DNA of 17,449 nt from CAZBQG01 sp964493945 (GCA_964493945.1 CAZBQG010000070.1:1-17449); one strand, 5' to 3'; positions 7,065-15,793 are shown, numbered from the stretch's first letter. Program-made: numbers and translations. Notes: generated from the letters alone by a model not told the origin.

Positions 7065-8171
7065 ATGGTGATGAAAAAATCTTATCTTCTGGCCTTGATC
7101 ATTGCACTTGTTGCCACGGGTTGGATCGTCTCGGGCCAATTGGGTGGGCCGGGCACGGCCGAAACCAGGGCCAAATCCGCGGCACACCAACCAAAACGGC
7201 TTCAGCTGGTGCGCACCCATGTTTCGCGTGCCCGCCAAAAAAAGAATGAAATACTTCTCCTGGGCCGCACCAAGGCTTCGCGCAAGGTGGTGCTCCGCGC
7301 GGAAACGGCGGGGCGCGTCGCCGCTGTCGGCCCCCGCGAAGGAGCCAAGCTGGCCGCCGGCCAAGTAATCCTCCGTCTGGCCATGGATGACCGCAAGGCC
7401 CGCCTTGCAGAGGCCCAGGCCCTTCTTGGCCAGCGCCGCCTTGAATATCAGGTAGCCAAGGATTTATCGGCGCGCAAATTCCGTTCCGAAACCAAATTGG
7501 CCGAAGCCGATGCCAAACAACAGGCGGCACGGGCGGCCTTGGAGCGCATTCGGCTGGATATGGCACGCACCAATATCCGGGCACCCTTCGCGGGCACCCT
7601 GGAGGACCGCGCCGTGGAGATAGGCGATTATCTTTCCATCGGCGCGCCGGTTGCCACATTCATTGATCTTTCCCCGATCCGCATAGTTGCCGAAATAAAG
7701 GAGAGCGAAATTGGAGCCATCCGGCTGGGCACACAGGCCATCGCCATGCTGCCTTCAGACCGTGTATTGGTGGGCCGGGTCAGTTTCATCTCCCGGGTCA
7801 GTTCCACCAAGACCAGGACTTTCAAGGTAGAGGTGGAGGCTGACAATTCCGACGGCGTTATCGGCGAGGGAATGACCGCCCGCCTCCGTCTGGACATGGG
7901 GAGCGTCAAGGCTCATTTTGTCTCACCCGCCGTCCTTACCCTGTCAGACAAGGGCACCATCGGGGTGAAAAGCGTCGATCAAGGTGACCGGGTCCGCTTT
8001 CACCATGTAAAATTGATCGATGACGGGCCGGGCGGCATGTGGCTGGGGGGGCTGCCGGATGAAATCAGGCTGATCACGGTCGGTCAGGAATTCGTTCAGA
8101 CCGGCCAACAGGTCAGCCCGGTCCCGGACAAAGCCCAGCCTCTATCCAGCCGCCAACCCGGTGCCTTATGA
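7065..8171 (+). CDS. RND efflux periplasmic adaptor (membrane fusion protein, HlyD/AcrA type)
   Basis: A 368-residue adaptor that links the RND permease to an outer-membrane channel. The N-terminus KKSYLLALIIALVATGWIVSG is an uncleaved anchor or signal segment without a lipobox Cys. The lipoyl (barrel-sandwich) halves are at about 65-105 (VVLRAETAGRVAAVGPREG) and about 165-195 (TNIRAPFAGTLEDRAVEIGDYL). Between them is a short alpha-hairpin rich in Ala, Glu, Arg and Lys (about 105-160). A beta-barrel with GEGMTARLRLDMG follows. Start choice: GGAGG at 7054-7058 is six bases before ATG 7065; the in-frame ATG at 7071 would have a spacing of 12. The TGA stop overlaps the permease ATG by four bases. 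Substrate cannot be read. Confidence 0.9.
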   Translation: MVMKKSYLLALIIALVATGWIVSGQLGGPGTAETRAKSAAHQPKRLQLVRTHVSRARQKKNEILLLGRTKASRKVVLRAETAGRVAAVGPREGAKLAAGQVILRLAMDDRKARLAEAQALLGQRRLEYQVAKDLSARKFRSETKLAEADAKQQAARAALERIRLDMARTNIRAPFAGTLEDRAVEIGDYLSIGAPVATFIDLSPIRIVAEIKESEIGAIRLGTQAIAMLPSDRVLVGRVSFISRVSSTKTRTFKVEVEADNSDGVIGEGMTARLRLDMGSVKAHFVSPAVLTLSDKGTIGVKSVDQGDRVRFHHVKLIDDGPGGMWLGGLPDEIRLITVGQEFVQTGQQVSPVPDKAQPLSSRQPGAL

Positions 8172-11100
8172 GCGCCAACCCGATTGATGCGGCGCTCAGT
8201 CATGGCCGGACGGTCCTGGCGACGCTTGTCTTGATCCTTATCGGCGGTGCAGTCGCCTTCATGGATATCCCCAAGGAATCAGAACCGGACATCAATATTC
8301 CGATCATCTATGTGGTTGCCGAGATGGGGGGCATCTCGCCCGAAGACGCCGAGCGGTTAATCGCGCGCCCCTTGGAGCAGGAATTGAGGGCCATCGAAGG
8401 GGTCAAACAGATGACCTCTTCGGGCTTCGAGGGGGGCGCCAACGTGACCCTGGAATTCACCGCCGGCTTCGACGCCGATAAGGTCTTGAGTGATGTGCGT
8501 GAAAAGGTTGACGACGCCAAGCCCGAGCTGCCCGAGGAAGTGGATGAGCCGACCGTCAATGAAGTCAATTTCAGTCTGTTTCCCGTCCTGGTCCTTATCC
8601 TTTCGGGTGATCTGCCGGAACGGACCTTGATCCAGGCGGCCAGGGATTTGCGCGATACCATTGAGCGTATTCCGGTCGTGCTGAAAGTGGAAATTGCCGG
8701 CGAGCGCGACGATATGGCCGAGGTGATCGTCGATCCGGTGAAGTTGGAAAGCTATGGCATCGAGCTGAACGCCGTAACTTCGATCATGAACCGCAACAAT
8801 CTTTTGGTTGCAGCGGGCGCCCAGGATACAGGAAGGGGCCGGTTTACCATCAAGGTTCCGGGCATTTTCGAAACCGTCGGTGATATTATGAATATGCCGG
8901 TTGTGGTCGATGGTGATGCGGCATTGCGCGTCCGTGACCTGACCGAAGTGCGCAAGACGCTGATGGACCCCACCGGGTTTGCCCGCGTCGGCGGCCAGCC
9001 GGCCATTGCACTGGAAATCACCAAACGCACCGGAGAGAACATTATCGATACCATCGCCAAGGTGCGGGGCGAGGTGGAAGCCCGGCGGGGAGAATGGAGC
9101 GCCCAGCTCCACCAATCGGTCAGGATCGAATATTCTCAGGACAAATCCACTGATATCCGGACCATGCTGGGCGATCTTCAGAACAATGTGATCAGTGCCG
9201 TCATTCTGGTCATGATCGTCGTCGTCGCCGCCCTCGGCTGGCGCTCGGCGGGCCTGGTGGGGATTGCCATTCCGGGTTCCTTCCTGACCGGTATCCTGGT
9301 TCTGGCCAGCCTGGGCCTGACTCTCAATATGGTGGTGTTGTTCAGCCTCATATTGGCCGCCGGCATGCTGGTAGATGGGGCCATCGTCGTCACCGAATAT
9401 GCCGACCGCAAGATGATCGAGGGTGCGGGGAGGGCAGCGGCCTATGCCGAAGCCGCCAAACGCATGTCCTGGCCGATTATCGCCTCCACCGCCACCACCC
9501 TGGCGGCATTCCTGCCGTTGTTGTTCTGGCCCGGCGTGGTCGGTGAATTCATGAGATTCCTGCCCATCACCTTGCTGGCAACCCTTTCGGCATCCTTGCT
9601 TATGGCCCTGGTGTTTGTTCCCACCATTGGCGCCCAGATCGGCCGGCCAGGCGATTTGAGCGCCAAGACCCGTACCATGATCGGCGCCGGCGCCAGCGGC
9701 GATCTGGCCCGCGTTCCGGGTCTGACCGGGATTTATGTGCGGCTGCTCAGACATGCCCTCGGCCATCCGGGCCTGGTTCTGGCTTTGGGTGTGGTGATGC
9801 TTATCGGCGTGCAGGCCGTCTATGCCAATTTCGGCAAGGGGATCGAATTCTTCCCAAAAGTAGAGCCCAAAAACGCCAAACTACAGGTACGCGCCCGGGG
9901 CAATTTGTCGGTTCTCGAAAAAGATGGCCTCATGCGCGAAGTGGAAGGCCGCATCCTGGATATGAAGGAATTCAAAACCATCTATACCCGCACCGGGCGC
10001 CAGCAACAAAGCCGCGAGGCGGAAGACATCATCGGCACCATATCCCTGGAATTTGTCGATTGGCGGGAACGGCGCAAGGCCGATGACATCCTGGCGGAAA
10101 TCAAGACCCGGACCGCTGATCTGGCTGGCATCCATGTGGACCGGCGCGAAGAAGAGCAGGGACCGCCGGTGGGCAAGCCCATTCAATTGGAGATCACCTC
10201 CAACCATCCCGGGAGCCTTGAAAAAACAACCCGGGCCCTGCGCCACCGGCTGGAACAAATGGCCGGGCTGACCAACATCGAAGATACCAGGCCCTTGCCG
10301 GGCATCACCTGGGAAATGTCTGTGGACCGGGCCCAGGCGGCTAAATTCGGTGCCGATATCAGCGCTATCGGCCAGGCCGTGCGGCTGGTAACCGGTGGCA
10401 TCAAGATCGATGCCTACCGGCCCGACGAGAGCGATGATGAGGTGGAAATCCGCGTCCGTTATCCTAAGCGCCACCGCTCCATCGCCCAGCTGGATCATAT
10501 GCGCATCAGTACGAACCAGGGGTTGGTGCCTTTAAGCAACTTCGTCAAACGCGAGCCCAAGGCACGAACCGGTACCATCAACCGGGTGGGCGGCAGACGG
10601 GCCATGTGGGTTAAGGCGGATGTGGAGCCGGGCGTGCTGGTCAATGACAAGGTGCGGGAAATTGCCGCCTGGATGGCCAGCGCAAAAATCGATGACCGCG
10701 TCCAGGTCACCTTCAAGGGCGAAGGCGAGGAACAGGAAAAGGCCAAAGCCTTCCTTTCCCGGGCCCTGGTGGTGGCCTTGTTCATCATGGCCATCATCCT
10801 GGTTACCCAGTTTAACAGTTTTTATTCCGCCTTTCTCATTTTGACCGCCGTGATCATGTCGACCATCGGCGTATTCATCGGCCTTCTGATAACCGGGCAG
10901 CCCTTCGGTATTGTGATGAATGGCATCGGGGTCATCGCGCTGGCCGGCATCGTGGTCAATAATAATATCGTTCTGATCGACACCTATGACCGGCTCAAGC
11001 TGCAGATTTCCGATCCCCTGGAAGCCATTCTGCGAACCGGCGCGCAACGCATGCGGCCCGTTCTTTTGACCTCGGCCACCACCATTTTGGGCCTGCTGCC

Positions 11101-11326
11101 CATGGTCCTTTCCACCAATATCGATTTTCTTACCCGCCAGGTCTCCGTCGGCGCGCCATCGACCCAATGGTGGACCCAATTGGCCACCTCCATCGCCTTC
11201 GGGCTGGGATTCTCGACAGTTCTGACCTTGGTCGTAACGCCCGCGGCCCTCATGGTCCGGGTCAATTTCAGAAGATGGCGTCAGGGCAGGGTCTCTTCGG
11301 CGGATATTCAAAGCGAAGTAGTCTGA
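8168..11326 (+). CDS. RND efflux transporter permease (AcrB family)
   Basis: A 1052-residue inner-membrane, proton-driven efflux permease of normal length with 12 predicted helices and two large periplasmic loops (about 35-335 and 560-865). PKESEPDINIP near 35-45 and GGISPEDAERLIARPLE are the typical start of porter subdomain PN1. Helix 4 has AAGMLVDGAIVV: Asp403 matches AcrB Asp407, but the position of Asp408 is Gly404. Helix 10 has GIVVNNNIVLID, so AcrB Lys940 is replaced by Asn931. The Arg of helix 11 (RMRPVLLTSATTILG) is kept. The proton relay therefore differs from AcrB, as in other divergent RND branches. The permease ATG overlaps the adaptor stop. No TolC-like gene follows; the next gene is convergent 13 bases away. 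Confidence 0.93.
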   Translation: MSANPIDAALSHGRTVLATLVLILIGGAVAFMDIPKESEPDINIPIIYVVAEMGGISPEDAERLIARPLEQELRAIEGVKQMTSSGFEGGANVTLEFTAGFDADKVLSDVREKVDDAKPELPEEVDEPTVNEVNFSLFPVLVLILSGDLPERTLIQAARDLRDTIERIPVVLKVEIAGERDDMAEVIVDPVKLESYGIELNAVTSIMNRNNLLVAAGAQDTGRGRFTIKVPGIFETVGDIMNMPVVVDGDAALRVRDLTEVRKTLMDPTGFARVGGQPAIALEITKRTGENIIDTIAKVRGEVEARRGEWSAQLHQSVRIEYSQDKSTDIRTMLGDLQNNVISAVILVMIVVVAALGWRSAGLVGIAIPGSFLTGILVLASLGLTLNMVVLFSLILAAGMLVDGAIVVTEYADRKMIEGAGRAAAYAEAAKRMSWPIIASTATTLAAFLPLLFWPGVVGEFMRFLPITLLATLSASLLMALVFVPTIGAQIGRPGDLSAKTRTMIGAGASGDLARVPGLTGIYVRLLRHALGHPGLVLALGVVMLIGVQAVYANFGKGIEFFPKVEPKNAKLQVRARGNLSVLEKDGLMREVEGRILDMKEFKTIYTRTGRQQQSREAEDIIGTISLEFVDWRERRKADDILAEIKTRTADLAGIHVDRREEEQGPPVGKPIQLEITSNHPGSLEKTTRALRHRLEQMAGLTNIEDTRPLPGITWEMSVDRAQAAKFGADISAIGQAVRLVTGGIKIDAYRPDESDDEVEIRVRYPKRHRSIAQLDHMRISTNQGLVPLSNFVKREPKARTGTINRVGGRRAMWVKADVEPGVLVNDKVREIAAWMASAKIDDRVQVTFKGEGEEQEKAKAFLSRALVVALFIMAIILVTQFNSFYSAFLILTAVIMSTIGVFIGLLITGQPFGIVMNGIGVIALAGIVVNNNIVLIDTYDRLKLQISDPLEAILRTGAQRMRPVLLTSATTILGLLPMVLSTNIDFLTRQVSVGAPSTQWWTQLATSIAFGLGFSTVLTLVVTPAALMVRVNFRRWRQGRVSSADIQSEVV

Positions 11327-11339
11327 AACCTGTCCGTCT

Positions 11340-12170
11340 TCACTCCACCGGTGCGTCTTTGGTTTCAGCCTCAATTTCCCCCTCCGCCACATCCGGACTT
11401 TCGCCCATTGCCGCGTCGTGCTGGCGCTTGCGCGCGCGGTATGACCGCCATGAAAAGGGCAGGGTCAGCAGATAGGCGCTGATGAACAAGGTCAGGGCCA
11501 GCCAGGGTGCGCTGACGGCGAGGGCCGCGAATAAACCCACACCCACCAGGGTGAACAGAACGAAACGCAACGCCACCCTCATTTTCTTAAACGAATAGGT
11601 GGGAAAGCGGCTGACCAGGAGGACCGCCGTCACGAACAAAAAGACACCCACCACGGCGGGCTGGCGGAAGATTTCATCGCCTGCCTGGAAAGAAAAGATC
11701 ATAGGCAGAAGCACCACCCCCGCGCCCCCCGGGGACGGCATGCCGGCGAAGAAATTCCTCTCCCAGGCCGGCGGGTCCGGCTCTTCCAGATTGGTGTTGA
11801 AGCGGGCCAGGCGCAGCGCGCAGCAAACGCCGAACATCAATACCAATACCCAGCCCACCGGGCCCGCGCCCTTCATCGTCCATAAATACAGAATTAAACC
11901 AGGCGCCACGCCAAAGCCGATGAAATCGGACAGGCTGTCCAATTCGGCGCCAAACTTGGATGTGCCCTGCAATATGCGTGCGATGCGCCCGTCCAGCGTA
12001 TCCAGAATGGCGGCCACCACCAGGGAGCCGACCGCCGCCTCCCACCTGGCTTCCAGTGCGAAACGCAGGGCCGTGAGTCCGGCGCAAAGCGCCAGTACGG
12101 TCAGAATGTTGGGCAAAATCCGGTTGAAGGGCAAATCCTTCAGGCGGCGTTCACTGCGTCGCTGAAACAT
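11340..12170 (-). CDS. pssA: CDP-diacylglycerol--serine O-phosphatidyltransferase
   Basis: A 276-residue integral membrane enzyme joining CDP-diacylglycerol and L-serine to make phosphatidylserine. The CDP-alcohol phosphotransferase signature is complete: D57, D60-G61, A64-R65, G74, D78 and D82 (DG-x2-AR-x8-G-x3-D-x3-D). Several hydrophobic helices follow, and a charged C-terminal tail ends the protein. The start is ambiguous: ATG 12170 gives a TGATG overlap with the psd stop, ten bases after AAGGAG, while TTG 12173 gives a TTGA overlap at seven bases. The second would add one residue. It is the last gene of the lysM-psd-pssA group, and its product is the substrate of the Psd encoded just upstream. 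Confidence 0.95.
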   Translation of the reverse strand: MFQRRSERRLKDLPFNRILPNILTVLALCAGLTALRFALEARWEAAVGSLVVAAILDTLDGRIARILQGTSKFGAELDSLSDFIGFGVAPGLILYLWTMKGAGPVGWVLVLMFGVCCALRLARFNTNLEEPDPPAWERNFFAGMPSPGGAGVVLLPMIFSFQAGDEIFRQPAVVGVFLFVTAVLLVSRFPTYSFKKMRVALRFVLFTLVGVGLFAALAVSAPWLALTLFISAYLLTLPFSWRSYRARKRQHDAAMGESPDVAEGEIEAETKDAPVE

Positions 12171-12850
12171 CAACTGGCTTCTCCTTTGCGCTGGGTCTCC
12201 TGGGCGCGGATATCGGCGAGCACGGTTTCACCGGCGACGGTGCGCTGTCCGGTGCAGGCCAGGGGGGGCACGCCGTCGGGCAGATAGACATCGACCCTGG
12301 AGCCAAACCGGATAAGCCCGAAACGTTCACCCGTGGTCATCTGCTGCTCGGGCGCCACATAGGAGATGATGCGCCGGGCCACCAGCCCGGCGATCTGAAC
12401 AACGATAAGTTCCAGCCCATCGGGCAGAGTCAGGCGCAGCGATCGGCGTTCGTTGAAATCGCTCGCCTTATCCAATGAGGCGTTGAAGAATTTGCCCGGC
12501 CGGTAGGCGGTCTGGGCGATGCGCCCGGCGATAGGGATGCGGTTTACATGTACATCGAACACATTCATGAAAATGGAAATGCGCAATCTGAGCTCATCGC
12601 CGGCGCCCAGTTCGGGTGGCGGTGCGGCTTGCGTAATGGCCTGGATCACGCCATCGGCCGGACTGATGATCAACCCGTCGCGCCGGGGTGTCACGCGGGC
12701 CGGATCGCGGAAGAAATAGGCGCACCATAACGTCAGAATCCCGCCCAGCCAGATGGCCGGCATCCAAAAATAGGTGGCGATTCCGGTGGCGCAGGCGAAC
12801 AAAAAGATGAACGGCCATCCCGCTTTGTTTATGGGGAGTAAACCAAACAT
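12170..12850 (-). CDS. psd: Phosphatidylserine decarboxylase, short form
   Basis: A 226-residue pyruvoyl enzyme that turns phosphatidylserine into phosphatidylethanolamine at the inner membrane. Two hydrophobic segments (about 10-48) anchor the N-terminus. The core follows: FFRDPARVTPRRDG, SPADG with Asp66, VFDVHVNRIP with His101, and RFGSRVDVYLP, where self-cleavage between Gly183 and Ser184 creates the pyruvoyl group. This is the short, about 230-residue form without the long N-terminal domain of E. coli Psd; such forms are usual in alphaproteobacteria and archaea. ATG 12850 has a weak GGGA before it and lies 11 bases after the LysM gene stop. The stop TGA overlaps the pssA start. Confidence 0.95.
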   Translation of the reverse strand: MFGLLPINKAGWPFIFLFACATGIATYFWMPAIWLGGILTLWCAYFFRDPARVTPRRDGLIISPADGVIQAITQAAPPPELGAGDELRLRISIFMNVFDVHVNRIPIAGRIAQTAYRPGKFFNASLDKASDFNERRSLRLTLPDGLELIVVQIAGLVARRIISYVAPEQQMTTGERFGLIRFGSRVDVYLPDGVPPLACTGQRTVAGETVLADIRAQETQRKGEAS

Positions 12851-12861
12851 TTGGGTCCCGT

Positions 12862-14263
12862 TCAGTTTACCGATGGAAGTTTGAAGACCTGACCCGGATA
12901 GATTAGATCCGCATCACCGATCTGGGCCTTGTTGGCCTCATAAATGACCGTGTATCTGAAGCCCGATCCGTAGGTCCGCTGGGCGATGCGCCACAGGCTG
13001 TTGCCGGGCTCGATGACCACCAGGGTGCCTGGACGAACCCCGGTCAGAGGCACCGACCGGGCGAAAACGATTTCGGCCCTGGCCTGTACCTTACCCGCCT
13101 CATCCACCCGGTCGGCGCGGAGCTTATAGACCCCAGGCGCCACCAGGTTGGGCGGCGTCAGGCGCCATGTTCCCGTGCTCTCACTACGCACTTCGCCCAG
13201 GAAATGATTGTCCAGATAAATCCGCACCCGGCTGCCCGCCGGTCCATGCCCAATGATGTTGAGCCGCCCGGCTTCGTCGTAATCGACGGCATCGACCAGA
13301 AGCTTGGCCGGGGTGGCCTGAGGGGTTGCCTGGGGTGCCGGCTTTTGCAGAATTTCCTGGGTCTTGCCGCTTTTGCGGTCCAGCTTCATGACCAGAGGCT
13401 GGCTTGGTTTTTCGGCCGGACGGCCGGCTAGATCCCGGCCCCGCTTGGGAACCATGAGCATGACTTCGCTGGCCGAGCGCCGTTCCGATCCATCATTCAG
13501 GATCATGGTCAGCGAAAGCTTGCGGTTGCCGGATGCCAGAGGCGAGGTGGGGATGAATACCCACTCCCCACGCCCATCCGCCGTCACTTCACCTATTTTC
13601 CGGCCTCCGTCCAAGATAAGAATACGGGAACCGGGCTTGCCCCGGCCGGCCATTACCGTATCACCATCGGCATTGATCCGGACCACATCGAAGCTGGGGG
13701 CTTGTTCAACCGGTTTGGAGGCTGGTTTCTTGGCAGGGACTTCCGGCTTTTTTTCTGGCCCTTTCACCTTGGTGGTGGCTTTTGGCTGAGCCACGGGCGG
13801 CTGGGCGGCTGGTGGCTGGGCAATTTGGGGTTTGGAAGCGGGCGGCTGGGCGGCTGGTGGCTGGGCAATTTGGGGTTTGGAAGCGGGCGGCTGNNNNNNN
13901 NNNNNNNNNNNNNNNNNNNNNNNNNNNNNNNNNNNNNNNNNNNNNNNNNNNNNNNNNNNNNNNNNNNNNNNNNNNNNNNNNNNNNNNNNNNNNGGCGGCT
14001 GGTGGCTGGGCAATTTGGGGTTTGGAAGCGGCCGGCTGGGCGGCTGGCGGCCGGGTGGCAGGCGGCTGGGTGGTGCCCGCCGGAGGCGCCGCGGGCTTGC
14101 TCACCGGGGCTGGGGAGCGGGTGGGCGCCGTCCGTTTAACGGCTTGTGGCACCTCGCGCCCCGACGGTGCGGGATCATCGCCGTCCAGGAGCGTGAAATT
14201 AAGGATGATCGCCGTGATCACCACCACGGCGCCGGCAATAACCAATAGGGTCGGTCTGTTCAC
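12862..14263 (-). CDS. Membrane-anchored Pro/Ala-rich LysM protein, interrupted by a scaffold gap
   Basis: Start GTG 14263. One helix near the N-terminus (TLLVIAGAVVVITAIILNF) anchors a periplasmic protein. A long Pro/Ala/Gln linker follows, containing a 15-residue tandem repeat (QPPASKPQIAQPPAA) that holds the 100-N gap. After it come KKPEVPAKKPASKP, two Ig-like beta domains (from about SFDVVRINADGDTVMAG and from LLVDAVDYDEAGRLN), and a C-terminal LysM (VVIEPGNSLWRIAQRTYG to GQVFKLP) that should bind peptidoglycan. The two sides of the gap read in different frames only because 100 is not a multiple of three; removing the N joins the repeat exactly. The true length is therefore unknown. It lies 11 bases upstream of psd and probably shares its transcript. 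Possible role: spacing or tethering in the cell wall (inference). Confidence 0.85.
13801..14035 (-). repeat. 45-bp in-frame tandem repeat encoding a 15-residue Pro-rich unit
   Basis: Two identical copies at 13801-13845 and 13846-13890 are followed by CTG (13891-13893) and the gap. After the gap, 13994-14035 continues the unit exactly where the CTG stopped, with one changed base near the end (GGCCGG for GGGCGG). At least three copies exist; more may be hidden in the gap. On minus the unit encodes QPPASKPQIAQPPAA. Confidence 0.9.
13894..13993. other. Scaffold gap of 100 N
   Basis: A run of exactly 100 unknown bases, the usual placeholder for a gap of unknown size. It interrupts the tandem repeat of the LysM gene and breaks its frame artificially. 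Confidence 0.97.
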
Positions 14264-14310
14264 CTCTTGGCGCCTTCCCGGAAAATTCTTGATCCAATAG
14301 ACGATAATAA

Positions 14311-14339
14311 ACTATTCGCCCCCCACCCTGCAAAGTCAA
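14311..14339 (-). promoter_or_regulatory. Candidate sigma-70-like promoter for lysM-psd-pssA
   Basis: TTGACT (14339-14334) and AATAGT (14316-14311) are separated by 17 bases on the minus strand, matching five and four of six consensus positions. The start would be near 14304, leaving a leader of about 41 bases before GTG 14263. It is the best match in the 92-base space between the diheme cytochrome stop and the LysM gene. Found by eye only. Confidence 0.4.
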
Positions 14340-14355
14340 ATGCCTCACCTTGCCA

Positions 14356-15240
14356 TCAGCGTTTGGCGAAGGGATCATTGGGCGCGGGTGGCAGGTTTTT
14401 CAGGTAATGGGCCAGGGCCTTGAGATCGGTATCATTCAGCTTGGCCGTGCCCTCCACCACCTCACCCATGGCACCGCCGACGAAATCTCCATCGGGCAGC
14501 ATCCCTGATTTGAGCAAATCCACGATTTCCTGGCTCGACCAGCCGCCGATGCCAACTTTTTTATGGGGCGTGATATTGGGCACCGGATTGCCGTCCGGGC
14601 CTTGCCGGCTGCCGGCCATGGAAAGTTCCCGGCTGAGCCCTCCCAGAAAGTTGCGGGGCGTATGACATTCACCGCAATGGCCCAAGGCACCGGCCAGATA
14701 GGCCCCCCGGTTCCAAAGCGCCCCCTTGGCCGGATCAGGCGGGGCGGGCGGATCCAGAAACAGATCTTTCCAGACCGCCATCAGGGGCCGCCAGCCAAAA
14801 GGGAATTTGATCTTGTGGGGCCGGTTGGGCCGGGCAACCGGCGGCAGGGAGAAGATATAGGCTTTCAAGTCCCGGGCGTCAGTTTTGGTCATGGCGGCAA
14901 AAGACGTGAAGGGGAAAACCGGGAAATAATGGCTGCCATCAGGCGCCACCCCCTGGCGCAGGGCACGGATGAAATCTCCATCGCTCCAGGTGCCGATCCC
15001 GGCCGTCGGATGGGCCGTAATATTGGGACCGTAAAAGATGCCGAAAGGCGTTTTCAGGGGGCCGCCACCGCCCAGCAAGGGCCCCTTAGCTTGATGGTCC
15101 GTATGACAGCCGGCGCAGCCCGCCGCGTGAAAGATATAGGCGCCTCGTTGGACAGCTCCCGCCTCGGCCGCATCTACGCCGGGAAGCAGGGAGAAAAACA
15201 CAAAGAGAGCGCCGGCCAGGGGGGCGAGGTAAGTTTTCAA
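14356..15240 (-). CDS. Diheme c-type cytochrome
   Basis: A 294-residue exported electron carrier. A signal peptide (about 1-24, ending GVDA before AEAG) is followed by two heme-binding motifs, CAGCH (42-46) and CGECH (189-193), in two cytochrome c domains. M117 (FAAMTKTD) and M258 (GGAMGEVV) are likely sixth ligands. GPNITAHPTAGIGTWSDGDFI and PNITPHKKVGIGGWSSQEIVDLL are paired segments of the domains, as in the cytochrome subunits of alcohol/aldehyde dehydrogenases, which usually have three hemes; here there are two and no dehydrogenase gene is adjacent. The start is TTG 15240, since no ATG or GTG is in frame upstream before a stop. It lies 31 bases after the cytochrome c' gene and is probably co-transcribed. 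The partner oxidoreductase is unknown. Confidence 0.92.
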   Translation of the reverse strand: MKTYLAPLAGALFVFFSLLPGVDAAEAGAVQRGAYIFHAAGCAGCHTDHQAKGPLLGGGGPLKTPFGIFYGPNITAHPTAGIGTWSDGDFIRALRQGVAPDGSHYFPVFPFTSFAAMTKTDARDLKAYIFSLPPVARPNRPHKIKFPFGWRPLMAVWKDLFLDPPAPPDPAKGALWNRGAYLAGALGHCGECHTPRNFLGGLSRELSMAGSRQGPDGNPVPNITPHKKVGIGGWSSQEIVDLLKSGMLPDGDFVGGAMGEVVEGTAKLNDTDLKALAHYLKNLPPAPNDPFAKR

Positions 15241-15271
15241 CGCTTCGCCCCCAAGGATCGCGCTTTAGCCT

Positions 15272-15733
15272 CTAGTGCCGCTTTTTCGGTACGCGGTAGG
15301 GTTTGTGACAACCGCGGCAGGTTTGTCCCACACCGCCGAAGGCCTGTTTGACGGTGCCCAGATTGCCGCTGCCGGTGGCTGCGACGAGGGCCGTGGCGGC
15401 CATTTTCATGCCTTCCAGTTTGGCCTTGAAGTCGGCCATATTGGTCCAGATTTCAGGTTTCGAGCGGGTAGCCGGGCCGCCCGATCCCTTGGGGAACATG
15501 GCGCCCAGTTGGCCGGCCACGGCGAGGATGTTCTTGGCCGCGCCCACGGTCGGGGCCATGCTGCCGGCTTTTTTTATGGTGCGCATGGCGCCGCCCAAGG
15601 ATTTCATCGTCTTCGAGCGTTTTTCCTGAAGGGCCGTCTTGGCGCCGGCGGCAATGCCTTGCGTGGGCAGGACGCCCACCAGGAAAATGGTGGTGGTGGC
15701 GGCCGCGATCAGCCGTACGAATGAAAATTTCAT
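15272..15733 (-). CDS. Cytochrome c' / c-556 family protein
   Basis: A 153-residue exported four-helix-bundle cytochrome. The signal peptide (about 1-29, KFSFVRLIAAATTTIFLVG to GIAAG) is followed by the family N-terminal helix with R39 and M43 (EKRSKTMKSLGGAM); M43 is at the sixth-ligand position of low-spin c-556 members. The single C-terminal heme motif is CRGCH (139-143), then KPYRVPKK, typical of this family. Members are periplasmic electron carriers or bind NO and CO; which applies here depends on whether M43 ligates the heme. ATG 15733 was chosen over an in-frame start at 15793 because it begins the signal peptide and follows GAGGA at a spacing of nine. It is the first gene of a pair with the diheme cytochrome. 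Confidence 0.9.
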   Translation of the reverse strand: MKFSFVRLIAAATTTIFLVGVLPTQGIAAGAKTALQEKRSKTMKSLGGAMRTIKKAGSMAPTVGAAKNILAVAGQLGAMFPKGSGGPATRSKPEIWTNMADFKAKLEGMKMAATALVAATGSGNLGTVKQAFGGVGQTCRGCHKPYRVPKKRH

Positions 15734-15765
15734 AAAAAATATTCCTCTTCCCTTTAGGTGACAGG

Positions 15766-15793
15766 TATATAAGTGACGCGGAAACAAAAACAA
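15766..15793 (-). promoter_or_regulatory. Weak candidate promoter for the cytochrome pair
   Basis: TTGTTT (15793-15788) and TATATA (15771-15766) are 16 bases apart on the minus strand, upstream of ATG 15733. Each is a partial match to consensus. The rest of the divergent space up to 15895 holds one small inverted repeat, CCGCA-N6-TGCGG (15828-15843), without a T run. Confidence 0.3.

Noticed and set aside
8357..9766. Long minus-strand open frame (469 codons) opposite the RND permease
   Set aside because: The opposite strand encodes an unmistakable AcrB-family protein; this frame reads as Gln/Gly/His-rich without domains. The same holds for 10532-11392.
13894..13993. True frameshift in the LysM gene
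   Set aside because: The frame change equals the 100-base placeholder modulo three; the repeat joins perfectly without it.
13801..14035. CRISPR-like array
   Set aside because: The 45-base units are directly adjacent, without spacers, and in frame within a Pro-rich coding region.
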